NCBI GenBank assembly: GCA_947179485.1
Contig: OX359245.1
Location: forward strand, 52,501,067-52,565,066
DNA length: 64,000 bases
Reading direction: 5' to 3'
Source: Allacma fusca
Taxonomy: Eukaryota; Arthropoda; Collembola; Symphypleona; Sminthuridae
Below, one piece after another: positions 46,870-56,805 of the stretch. Position 1 is the stretch's first letter. Every line of letters begins with the position of its first letter. The translations under genes and the position numbers were made by a program. The notes beneath the pieces were generated by a model that was given only the letters and a program-made list of their open reading frames with translations, did not search any database and was not told where the DNA came from.

Positions 46870-47187
46870 ATGATGGAAGGATCAATTTTTATGAAGAATT
46901 TGGTTGCAGTGCATATAACTGTGCAGGTTAAATCTTGATTTTCTTTAAATAATCAAAACCTATTTCATCGTCTTTCAAAAATTGAAAATCTTTGTCGGAT
47001 TTACCATTAAAATTTAAAACAAGGCAGGTATCGTTTTAAAATTTGGAACTCTGGTGACATTTCCTAAGCGAACGGAGCAAAATTCACTCAAGCTACATGA
47101 GTTTTGATACATACTGGGGGGGGGGGTAATAAAATATAAACTATAATTTGCTGGAATTGACGTGTACCATCCGACAATCTTACATTG
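46870..47187. mobile_element. Relic right half of the long-inverted-repeat (TAA) element, second
   Basis: Collinear with 15024-15413, with CCATGATGGAAGGAT, GTGCAGGTTAAA, CATGAGTTTTGATACATACTGG and the end CAATCTTACATTG. It includes a run of nine or more G at about 47109. The same break point as the unit 2 relic shows it was already truncated before the units duplicated. Confidence 0.6.
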
Positions 47188-47276
47188 TTAGTGGACAGAA
47201 GGCATTAGCACTGTAGTGTTCATACAATTATCCCGCTGTACATCATCAAACGCGTGTGGTGCACTTTATTTCCCAC

Positions 47277-47684
47277 TAGGAATGCCAATGGTCTGGTCAG
47301 GACCATTTATAATGATCCGTTAGTGGTCTGGTCCGGTCTGATCTAACACTTGCACCAGACCAGATACAATTGGTCCAGCTTCAGGACTAAACCAGACCAG
47401 ACCACATGACCATGGTCTAAAAATTGTGCAAAATAAAAATGTTTGTATCAAATCTCACAGAAAAGAAACAAATTAAAAAAGTTATTTCTGATAATAAAAT
47501 AATAATTTCACTAGATAAAATGTGATTATTTAATTGCACTCTATGGTTTTCTTTATCATGGTCTGGACCATGATCTTTGGTCTTGTCTGGTCCGAAAAAG
47601 TGGACCAGACCAATTGTCTGGTCTGATCCAGATTTTATGAAACTGGTCTTGTCCAAAACTCCAAGCAGACCATTGGCATCACTA
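47277..47684. mobile_element. hAT-like element, GGTCTGGTCC word family, copy 2
   Basis: 408 bp. The ends are TAGGAATGCCAAT and ATTGGCATCACTA, as in 24016-24416. The 8-base flanks TTTCCCAC and TTTCCAAA agree at six positions. Unit 2 shows the empty site (ATTTCCCACTACAAATTG). The arms are arrays of GGTCTGGTC and GGACCAGACC. Confidence 0.85.
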
Positions 47685-49232
47685 TTTCCAAATACAAATC
47701 GAAAATCCAAGTAAACGTTTAATATTTGTTTCTGCCACTGTTTGAGTGATTATTTAATAATTGCACAAGTGTTATCTGCAATTATGTGTGATTATAATGT
47801 TTGTTAACTTAATAAATAATTGACGGAGCTGGTAGCAAGGATTTTCGAAACTTAAACTGACACTATTTTAGTTGCATAAACTGTTAATTCCTGCATGTAC
47901 ATACATCCCGTGGATGCAATTACTCCATCCATTTTGGCCGGCTAAACAAAATATGCCGTCCCACGCAGCTATGTTTGGCGTTAAGCTCTGGATTTACACT
48001 ACAACGGGTTTCTAGTATCTATTTGAGGTCGAACAATTTTTTCAAACTCCAGGTGAAATTTTTGAAATTGTTTTCTTTTAACTACTTATTTTCCTTGCTA
48101 ATAATAACTGAAAAGAAATTAGGGCCCTGTAAGTTTTATTTAATTTTTTTGTTAAAGTTTATTTTCCTAATGGTACTGTAAACAAAGTCTAGGAAATGAA
48201 ATTGGAACTCGGTAAACTTTAGTTTAAAAGGGTTAAGCAAAGAATCATTTCAAGCAGGTTAATGTTGAATGTAATTATACAGGCACTTTAAAAAATTGCA
48301 ACACTCTAAGCAAGAAGCTTCAAAGTTAGAGTTACAACTTACGTTTGTTTATTGGCTTTGCGAAACTTTTATGATTATACAGTACACTCCTTTGAACTGA
48401 TTGAACGAAACTTTCTGACTGAAAATATTGTTCACTGTATAGTCGAAGATGTTCAGTCTTAACTAATATACCTAAGTGCAATGACAGTAATTTTTTTCAA
48501 AAAGATACAAGTAATAACTGTGACAACAACTCCAAAGAGAGGAAATTAGCAACAAATTCTGTCATCGCCTCAATAAACAGAGGAGTAAAGTTAGGGAGAT
48601 TTTTTCAGGGTCACCCATTTATCTGGAATAACGAAACTGGTCGCGTTGAAGAGATCAAATCTGGCTGGCGATACATTTGGTTTTGCTTCAATACTGTCTA
48701 TGGTCTGGCGTACGTTTTCTTCGTGGTTTGTATATTCGTGCAGATCAGTATTCTTAATGGTGGGGTCTATTGCCACGCGTCTGTATATGCTATTCGTTAC
48801 TTCGTTCTACTGGATCTTCCCCATGGAGCAGTTGACATTGGTTTTTAAATCCCAAGAATTCTGCACCTACAGGAATCAAGTCACAGCATTCTTGAAAGTG
48901 TTTGAAGGTAACATAAATTAAACATTTAAAACTTACTAAATTAACTTTTGCCTTTGACTGCCTTTCCATTTTCTCAAAACGTATTTCTCAAATATCTAGC
49001 TTACTTTGTACTTCATTAAAGCGCTTAAGAGCATTCTACTGGTGGGCGTAGAAATAGCTATTATAATTTTGTTGTTGAATTCTATCACAATAAATTGTTC
49101 TTGGAAATAATCCATCAACAAAAATTAGCACGACAAATCTTTGGCGCTAGGTAGTTCGAATAGTTTGAATTTGATGTACTGTGTATAGGACAATAGGACA
49201 CATGTACAAAGTTATACACAACACACTACAAG

Positions 49233-49640
49233 CAGGGGTCCGATTTTTGTAAATCTCCCTGGAAGTACATTTATGAATTTCCCTGCTGAATCAAATGTCG
49301 CTGCTGGAAGGTCCTTAACGATTTCAAAAATCCCTGCTGAAAAAAAGATCAACGATTTTCAAAATCCCTGTTGGCAAAAATAATTTCCTTTTTTTTATAA
49401 TTTTTCTGCAAGACGTCAAATCCTTGTCAAAAAAGGTCAACCAATCCAAAAATTCGTGTTTGCGTAACAAATTTCCCTAAAATATGCCAACAAATTTGAA
49501 AATCCCTGCCAAAAACAGATCAACGATTTTTAAAATCCCTGATTGTAAACTAGAATCCCTTACCTTTGTGATTTTCCCTGACAGAAATATTTTTTCCCTG
49601 GGAAGAATCTTCCCGTCTTCCCACAAAAATCCAACCCCTA
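49233..49640. mobile_element. hAT-like element, AATCCCTG word family, in intron 1 of copy 4
   Basis: 408 bp. The ends are CAGGGGTCCGATTTTTGT and, reverse-complemented, TAGGGGTTGGATTTTTGT. The flanks are ACTACAAG (49225-49232) and CCTACAAG (49641-49648). Words AAAATCCCTG, CCCTGCTG and GATCAACGATTTT are the same as in 18243-18639, in the opposite orientation. Unit 2 shows the empty site. Confidence 0.88.
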
Positions 49641-50032
49641 CCTACAAGTAAAATTAAGTTAGGTAAACAATCTAAGGACACATGTAATTAGTTTTCTTGA
49701 TAATTAAAAATATTAACAAATTAATTACATTTCTGGTTTTTACAATGACGATTTCTTCATTTTGTTATTCTCTCACAATTGTCTGAAAATGTTAAGCTTT
49801 AAATAATGCAAAACTAAATGTTTTGAAAGAAAATTGTAAATAAGTCACAATAGTTAATAACAATTGTTGATGTGAACTGTTATTTAATGAAAATGATTTA
49901 CCATTAAATTTAAAGCAAGCCGTGTGCTTTGGAATATTCTTAATAAGACTCAAGTCATCGACAGTAAAATGACAGCATCATAAACTTATCGTCCCCTGTA
50001 TTTTCTTCAATAACCGCGGTACTCTATTATAT

Positions 50033-50552
50033 TATTAAGGTCAAGATGAGGTCACTCCATTTGAGTAACTTTCCAAACTTGACTAATTATGAATCGTGCT
50101 AAAAATGTAATTAATTGGATGAAAACAATTAATAAAAGTCTCAAATGTAATCCAGAGAATTATTGAATGAAACAACCCGAAGGCTGATTGTTTATTCAAA
50201 ATGAAACTGAAAACGAAATGATTATTACTTCAACAATAACTTCAGAAACTTAAAAATAGAACAAAAGGGGAATCTCAGAGGATTCCAAAAATCAAACAGA
50301 AAGGAATAACTCTCAGTCTAAGACTGAAGTTCGCAAATAAGATTTGCACACACTTTAACACTGTCGTGTGTGATTCATACATCATTACATCATTTCATAA
50401 GATGAGACGCGTCCAAAAGTGGAGCGTGAGAAGTCCCTCGTCAGGGATTCTTTACTCTGCTCTAGACGCAGCTAGAGCTGACCTTTAACACTAATAACAA
50501 TTTTATTACATGACTAAAATCACTTCTTACAACTACGTATGTATACCTTACA
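50033..50552 (-). repeat. Ty3/gypsy 3' LTR
   Basis: 520 bp, TATTAAGG to CCTTACA on the + strand. Pair of 58547-59066. The adjoining internal sequence is not clearly polypurine. Confidence 0.95.
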
Positions 50553-50917
50553 TCCAGGGGTCCGGGAAAAACATTTTGTCCTCAAAATGTGAACAATTTT
50601 ATCATGAATAAAATATAAATGACCAAAAGTATGTCAAAATGATACCATAATAAGTACTGGTAAAGTACAAACCTGAAAATGATAGAGTAGATAGTTACAG
50701 TAAGAGAAAAAGAGAGACAAAAGATTGGTTTTGTATTTTTCATCTATACTTACACTTGATAATTTACAAGGAAGACATTATCAAGTTTGCCTCACAATCG
50801 GAAGCCACTTAAAACTATGACAATTTGATTAATTTCATAATTCTAAGTACTAAATGCACTGACAAAAATATTTTTAACACCACACTTTTATATACACAAG
50901 CACTTTATTGATGAAAG

Positions 50918-52813
50918 TCAATAAGCACGGGGGAAGGTAACAACGGGAGCAGGATGCTGGGCGTTGTTATTATCTTCAGGAGTTGACACGAAGACGGCCT
51001 GCTGGAGGTGTCCGTGTTGACGCGAAGAAGTGCGGCGATAACGGTAACAACCGTAAATGATTAAAAGTAAACCAAAAAGAGTAAAGAAAACAATACCAGT
51101 TATGGAGAAAATTCTGAATTCCAAATTATAATCACCAGTGCCGAGGCCAACTTCAAGTTGAGGGGTTGGAATGACAGCAGGGATGACTGGAAGTTTGAAT
51201 GACTGCTCTTGTGCAGTCGGAGAGGCTGGAGTAGCTTGGGTGGACTTTATGACGCTCTCGAAATTGAAAGTTTTAGGGTCGGCAATCAGCATGAGTTGGA
51301 GCAACTTGAAATCTTGTATGGCTTGATCCATGGGAGACAAGGTCACGTTAGGGCTGAAATTAATACTTTCACTCGCACTAGTAACATCTTCTTTGAGAAG
51401 TTGATGAGGAGGAAGGTTTTGGTTGAAGGTATTAGAAGGTGAAGGCACAAAATCAAGCACTTTAGCAATTACGGGAGGAGCAAGCACAAAACCGGCTCCA
51501 AGAGCCATCACTTTTAATGCATTAGCACGTTTTTTCTTATTTATGTCAGTGAGAAAAGGATTTGGGGCAACTTTAGAATGAAGCGTGTTAATACTTACGG
51601 ACCTTTGAGGAGGAATTACCAACTTTTGGTTGGAAAGAGCCTGTTGCTTGTTCATTTTGGAGAGACTGAATCCATGTGTGAGGGATGGTAAGCTGTTCCA
51701 TCCTCCGGGCGGGGGTAGTGGGGCCGCTCCGCCGGAGCAGATGAGGAAGAAAACACAGAGCGTGGTGAACTTTGTGGAGAGGCCACAAATTCTCCTCTGT
51801 CGTTTAGCAGGAACTGTTGAGACATATGTGACTGAGTCATCTGAGGAGTCCCCGAAAGGTGGGACGATGATTCCCGGAGATGAGGCGGATTCTCCGAAGA
51901 GGGCGGAGGCCGGCTCATCATGCTCGTTGTGGAAGAAACTGTCGTGGACGGAAGTCCCGAACGGAGCACTTCGAAGGAGGGAAGGCGATATGCAGGAGAC
52001 TCGTTCCGCACGCGAATTGGATCGCTTTGAGCGGGTCGGATTAATGACTGGTTTTTGAACTGACACTGGGGGTGAGTCACTTTTGGGGTGGAAAAATTTT
52101 GACACGCCGGAGGTACCGGGTTGGGGTGAATCTCTGGCGGAACTACTAAAAACTGAGCTCGCGAGTGACTCGGAGCTGACATTTGAATAGGCGGGCGACT
52201 GTGGCAATGATATTTCGCGTTTGTTAAAGGACTCGAGGTAGGGAGCAACTTCCGTTGTTTCGGAACTGCCTTGAGATGCTCGAGTGTTGACTGGGTAAAA
52301 ACTTCGATGTGGATTTGAGGGTCCACTAAAATCACTGGAGTGGACAGAACGAATTCCGCTGGGGAATCCCTCATTTGATGCAACAATTGTTTCCATGTTA
52401 TAGCCTGGCGGTACGCTGCCGCACAATAAGCACCTCTCAATTGATCTATGAGCAAGGGCACAGCACTGGGTAACACAAGTCCCAGGGCGACGTGACGAAA
52501 AGTTCTGGAGTAGATGGGAACTGAACAATCCGTTGCAGCAATGACTTGTCCAGTTGCATCCGAAAACTGAAGGGGAAAAATTTTTACAATACACTCGGCC
52601 ACCGGACAATAAACTGGGATATTGGATGGAGTAGGGAGTGTAACCGAAGCTAACTGCGACCAAGGGTTCTCTCCTAATTTGAAAATTGGCCTGACTCCCA
52701 GCGTAGTCATAGGAGTCAGTTGGCCTTGGAGAGTGGGATATTGCGGGGGTGCTGGAGAGTTGGGGGATGAAGAATTCATGACGATGCATGTGTAAAACGA
52801 CACAGTAGGGCAA
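50918..52813 (-). CDS. Env-position membrane-protein-like frame of the gypsy element
   Basis: 631 codons between integrase and the 3' LTR. The last 280 or so residues look like a membrane protein: a signal-like hydrophobic run (LCVFFLICSGGAAP), a second hydrophobic stretch (VMALGAGFVLAPPVIAKVL), an N-glycosylation site, and a strong single transmembrane span with a basic stop (FFTLFGLLLIIYGCYRYRR) before a short tail. The first 350 residues are Cys- and Ser-rich and less protein-like, and they overlap a second frame (51652-52803). The true protein may start inside this frame or be made by splicing. Position and layout suggest an env-like role, but I see no sequence match to a known envelope family. 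Confidence 0.5.
   Translation of the reverse strand: MPYCVVLHMHRHEFFIPQLSSTPAISHSPRPTDSYDYAGSQANFQIRREPLVAVSFGYTPYSIQYPSLLSGGRVYCKNFSPSVFGCNWTSHCCNGLFSSHLLQNFSSRRPGTCVTQCCALAHRSIERCLLCGSVPPGYNMETIVASNEGFPSGIRSVHSSDFSGPSNPHRSFYPVNTRASQGSSETTEVAPYLESFNKREISLPQSPAYSNVSSESLASSVFSSSARDSPQPGTSGVSKFFHPKSDSPPVSVQKPVINPTRSKRSNSRAERVSCISPSLLRSAPFGTSVHDSFFHNEHDEPASALFGESASSPGIIVPPFGDSSDDSVTYVSTVPAKRQRRICGLSTKFTTLCVFFLICSGGAAPLPPPGGWNSLPSLTHGFSLSKMNKQQALSNQKLVIPPQRSVSINTLHSKVAPNPFLTDINKKKRANALKVMALGAGFVLAPPVIAKVLDFVPSPSNTFNQNLPPHQLLKEDVTSASESINFSPNVTLSPMDQAIQDFKLLQLMLIADPKTFNFESVIKSTQATPASPTAQEQSFKLPVIPAVIPTPQLEVGLGTGDYNLEFRIFSITGIVFFTLFGLLLIIYGCYRYRRTSSRQHGHLQQAVFVSTPEDNNNAQHPAPVVTFPRAY
51652..52803 (-). 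CDS. Alternative overlapping frame of the gypsy element
   Basis: 383 codons in a different frame of the same strand, overlapping the 5' half of 50918-52813. Its first 190 residues look more like a folded protein than the other frame does (VYCPVAECIVKIFPLQF, GYSRTF-like region, HVALGLVLPSAVPLLIDQLRG, VILVDPQIHIEVF); after that it is Pro/Ser-rich. It begins 10 bases after the other frame's start. It may be a separate accessory protein or the true N-terminal part of the env-position product. No family recognised. Confidence 0.45.
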   Translation of the reverse strand: MSFYTCIVMNSSSPNSPAPPQYPTLQGQLTPMTTLGVRPIFKLGENPWSQLASVTLPTPSNIPVYCPVAECIVKIFPLQFSDATGQVIAATDCSVPIYSRTFRHVALGLVLPSAVPLLIDQLRGAYCAAAYRQAITWKQLLHQMRDSPAEFVLSTPVILVDPQIHIEVFTQSTLEHLKAVPKQRKLLPTSSPLTNAKYHCHSRPPIQMSAPSHSRAQFLVVPPEIHPNPVPPACQNFSTPKVTHPQCQFKNQSLIRPAQSDPIRVRNESPAYRLPSFEVLRSGLPSTTVSSTTSMMSRPPPSSENPPHLRESSSHLSGTPQMTQSHMSQQFLLNDRGEFVASPQSSPRSVFSSSSAPAERPHYPRPEDGTAYHPSHMDSVSPK

Positions 52814-52835
52814 CTAAAGTAAGTATAGCAAAAAT

Positions 52836-53531
52836 TTATACACGTTTGGCTTTATCAATCAATCGCTGAGATTTTCGCACCGGAAGTGGGAGTTTAGATG
52901 GAGACGAAACTTTGGATAAAACTGGAACACGAGTCGCACTTTCAGAAGATGATGATGGAGTGGAAATGTCAGGAGAGTCGGAGGAGTGAAAATGACTGAG
53001 CCAAGAGTTAAACTCATCTTGGTCATCACTTGTGTATACATACTCAGGGTGTATTATACCATTACCTAAATCTAAACTTATAAGCTTGAGCTGTGAAAGA
53101 TGACACCGGACATTAGGTCGCAACCTTTGAGAAGGGAATGTTAAAACTAGCTCAGCATTATTGTTCTTATCTATACTTACAATTGTATAGGGGCCTATCC
53201 ACCTACAGAGTAATTTATCGGAAAGACCAACTTTACGCTGTGGTAAGTAAAATCTAACGTGGGAACCAACTTTATATTCAAAGGGTCTGTATTGCGCATC
53301 AAATTTTTCCTTGGCCTGAATCTGAGCTTTGCGAATTAATTGAGCAATTCGCTGATGCATAATTTTTACTTGATTCGGACTCAACTGAGTAATACTTAAA
53401 AGGGAATTAGGGATCGAGTTTAGCATGGGAGCTGGAGGCTGGCGCCCGAAAAACGCTTGGAAAGGGGAAATTTTTGTAACCGAATGCTCACTGGTATTGT
53501 AAGCAGCAATTACATATGGAACATATACGTC
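52836..53531 (-). pseudogene. Gypsy integrase C-terminal part
   Basis: Continues the integrase frame after a TGA at about 53532. The 196-codon methionine-led part starts at 53426. It has the usual post-core region (AYNTSEHSV, SPFQAFFG), then the chromatin/DNA-binding-like tail (FEYKVGSHVRFYL, LCRWIGPYTIVSI) and a basic end. In this family a Trp is normal where the TGA stands, so a single TGG-to-TGA change is likely. Confidence 0.85.
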
Positions 53532-55481
53532 TCAATTATCTTGATTATCGGAAACAAACTTACTAAGCATTATTGCTAAAGTTTGGTTCACTCTTTCCAC
53601 GGCTCCATGAGACCGGGGGTGAAAGGGCACACTAAAATTATGAGTAATGTTAAACTGTTGTGTTAACTTTTGCACAACTGCCGACTTAAATTCAGCGGCA
53701 CCATCAGAAATTAATGTGGACATGCCTGGAAAAGTTAAAATAAATTGCTCGAGATGCATGGAAACATTCGCAGCATCTTTGACAGGAAGCAATGAAACAT
53801 GAACCCATTTTGTAAACAAGTCTGTTAAAACTAATACATATTTATTACCTCTAGGTGTTTCTTTAAAGGGGCCTAATAAATCCATCGCGTAAGTACTAGC
53901 GGGAATTTTTATGGGAATTATTTTAAGACTGTCCATCCGTAGACGAGTCTGATGTTGGCGACTTTGGCACTCGGGGCATTGTGAGCAATGCTTGAAAGTG
54001 TCCGCGGTCATGGATCGCCACCAATAATAGGGACGGATCCTTGCCAAACATCTACGAAAACTGAGATGACCTGCTAAGGGATGATTATGGGCATTATGTA
54101 ATAATGTGGGAATCAAGGCCTTAGGAACTAAAAGTAAATTTGGTTGCCTAGGATTAAACTGAATAAAATACACAGCATCACTATTCGAAGTAACTTTTGA
54201 GCGCTTTTTTGTTAATAATCTCTGCAAAACAGGATCAATTGCTTGAGCATGTTTCAAGTCGTCAGGATTAATTAATGGATCAAAAGGAGTAATGAGAGAG
54301 GAAGTAAAACCAGGTAAAATCAAATCCTCCTCAGATTGTGTATCACTCGACAGTGCATATGGACAACGGGAGACGCCATCCACATTCCTGTGGAGAGAGC
54401 CTTTTTTATAACGTATCACATACCTATATTCTTGTAAAATTATAGACATTTTTGTAAGTCTAGCAGTAGGGTCACGCTGACACTTTAAAAAGCATAATGC
54501 ATGATGGTCAGTGACAATTGTAAAAGGCTTTAAAAATAAAAATTCACGTAACTTTTTCGTGGAAAATACAACAGCAAGACACTCTTTCTCAGTGACACTC
54601 CAATTTTTCTCCGTAGGAGTGAGTGCACGAGAGACATAATAAACGGGATGCTCACCATCCTCGAACTGTTGGTGGAGAATCCCTGCAATTGCAAGGTTGC
54701 TCGCATCCGTGTACAATAAACATGGAAGATTCTCATCATAATGTCTCAACACAGGGGCTTTACACACGGCCTGTTTGAGATTTTCAAAAGACTCATCACA
54801 ATCCTTGGACCAATGGTACAAAGAATGCTTTTTGAGTAAGCTCTGCAATGGAGCTGCAATCTGAGCAAAGCCTAAAATAAATCGTCGGTAATAACCTATA
54901 GTGCCTAAAAATTTTCTAAGAGTATCTAAATTATTGGGCTTCGGCTGGCGCATTATAGCAGCCACTTTAGCCGGTTCCGTTGTTAATCCTTGTTGGGTCA
55001 AATAAAATCCGAAAATGATATGTTCTTGCATAGCAAAATTACATTTCCATGGACTGAGTCGAAAATTAACTCGGGATAACGCTTGAAAAACTAATTCAAG
55101 GGCGACTAAATGAGAAGGAAAATCACGACTGTATGGAATTATATCATCTATATATGATACAGCATGTGTATAGCGTAAGCGTCCCAAAGTTGCTATAGCT
55201 AATTTTTGGAAATAGGCCGGAGCATTTTTGAGACCGAAACATACGCGGAGGTACATATATATACCAAATTCAGTAATAATAGCGCATAAATGTCTATCAT
55301 CAGGATGAATCAGAGCCTGATAATAGCCGCTAAATAAATCCAAGGGGGAAAAATATTTTGCATGACGGAGTTGGAAAAGTAAATCATCAATGCGGGGAAG
55401 AGGAAATAACTCATCTTTAGTGATTTTGTTTAACTTTGTAAAATCACACACTAACCTCCATTTATTTAATTTTTTATCGAA
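53532..55481 (-). pseudogene. Gypsy reverse transcriptase, RNase H and integrase core
   Basis: 639 codons from the first methionine at 55451. Reverse transcriptase with YIDDII as catalytic box and CFGLKNAPAYFQ; RNase H (LLYTDASNLAIAGI, VTDHHAL); integrase zinc finger H-x3-H, then C-x2-C (CSQCPEC), then the core with Asp in AMDLLGPF, Asp in LISDGAAEF and Glu in GAVERVNQT. All catalytic residues are present. The frame differs from the protease frame; an A-run at the junction (about 55475) suggests a one-base indel. It ends at a TGA inside integrase. Confidence 0.93.
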
Positions 55482-56805
55482 CTAAAAATACTGGGGTTGA
55501 ATAATTGGAAGACTCACACGGGACTATAATATTAGCCTGTATGAGTTTGTCAAGTTCACTTTTTAATATTTCACGTTCAAGGGGACTGAGTCTATACGGT
55601 TTGGACTGAACTGGAACATCCGAGTTCAACTGTATACGCATAGGAGGGAGAATGCAAGCCTGTAAATCATTAATGCTCCATGCAAAAAGATAAGAATACC
55701 GATTTAAAAGTTGAATAATAGCATGACGCTGGTCTGGGGTAAGCTGAGAATTAATATTGATAACTGAAAGTTGTTCAGTAGTCAATGGTTTAATGTCAGA
55801 GGGAATAACAGGGACAGAAGAGAGGGCTTGGACAAACTCATACCGTTGTGAGTAACCTAAAATTGTGCCCGCAACAATAAGTTGAGGAGAGCGAGACACA
55901 TTGGAAGCCAATAAAACATTTTTACTATGGTTGATGACAGGGGGGAAAATAACTTGAAGTTGTTTTTCTACTGTAGGGCTGGGAATGAACGCACATGAAT
56001 GAGTGGAATTCATATCTGTGGTTGGAATGTACATTTGACGTCGAGGGGGAAGGTTAATGGTAAACAAGGACTTCACTGGTAAGGAACATCCACATTCCAC
56101 TGAGCACACTTCATTGTATGCATGACTACGAAGATAATGGGTCACTTGTGAATTATACATAATACTACGACTAACATCTACAACCAATGTGTATTGTTTG
56201 AGAAAAGCACACCCTAAAATGAATGAGGGGGTGAGAGTATCTAACACATGAGCTGTAGTTGTGTAATTTATATTATCTAACTTAAAACACAAAGTTACTA
56301 CACTGGAAGTTTTAAGTTTGGTTTTGTCAGCGGTCATAATATGACAGGAAGGGCCTGGCAAAATTTTACTCTCAGCTGGCACTGCACTTCGTAAAATTAA
56401 AGTATGTGTAGCACCAGTATCAACTAAAGCATCAATTGTCACTGAGGTAAAATAGCACATGATGTAGGGGCAATGTGTAGCACTTAAAACATTTACAGAG
56501 GGTAAGTAATCTGGGGGTATGACTGTAGAGTGGGATTTGCTTGAACTTGCTGGGGAACTGCAGCCTGTTGAGGAGGCGCAAAAGCAAGTTCCACTCTTTG
56601 AACATTTTGGCGATTGTTGGGATTGTAATTGTTGTTGCGGCGGTAATTGTTGTTTTGGTAATTCCGTTGACCATTGTTGCGGTTCTGGAATTGTTGTCGA
56701 TTTTGATTGTTTTGGGGACCCTGGTTCTGATTGTTGGGTCCCCGCTGCCCATTTCCCGACCGACAGTCGCGAGCAAAATGACCAAATTTGTTGCAATTGT
56801 AGCAT
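55474..56805 (-). CDS. Gypsy protease region and start of RT
   Basis: 443 codons. The retropepsin active site is ALVDTGATHTLIL, followed by a conserved ILGCAFLKQY; the end is the RT leader (YRLSPLEREILKSEL, STPVFLV). It overlaps the gag frame by about 310 bases and is reached by a -1 shift, the usual arrangement for such elements. It stops at a TAA directly before an A-run; RT continues in another frame. I could not identify a standard slippery heptamer in the gag overlap. Confidence 0.88.
   Translation of the reverse strand: MLQLQQIWSFCSRLSVGKWAAGTQQSEPGSPKQSKSTTIPEPQQWSTELPKQQLPPQQQLQSQQSPKCSKSGTCFCASSTGCSSPASSSKSHSTVIPPDYLPSVNVLSATHCPYIMCYFTSVTIDALVDTGATHTLILRSAVPAESKILPGPSCHIMTADKTKLKTSSVVTLCFKLDNINYTTTAHVLDTLTPSFILGCAFLKQYTLVVDVSRSIMYNSQVTHYLRSHAYNEVCSVECGCSLPVKSLFTINLPPRRQMYIPTTDMNSTHSCAFIPSPTVEKQLQVIFPPVINHSKNVLLASNVSRSPQLIVAGTILGYSQRYEFVQALSSVPVIPSDIKPLTTEQLSVININSQLTPDQRHAIIQLLNRYSYLFAWSINDLQACILPPMRIQLNSDVPVQSKPYRLSPLEREILKSELDKLIQANIIVPCESSNYSTPVFLVR

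Noticed and set aside
48646-48921. 91-codon + frame as a separate gene
   Set aside because: It is the 3' part of the frameshifted exon 1 of receptor copy 4.
50553-50580. Polypurine tract of the gypsy element
   Set aside because: The sequence next to the 3' LTR on the coding strand is pyrimidine-rich, so I do not call one.
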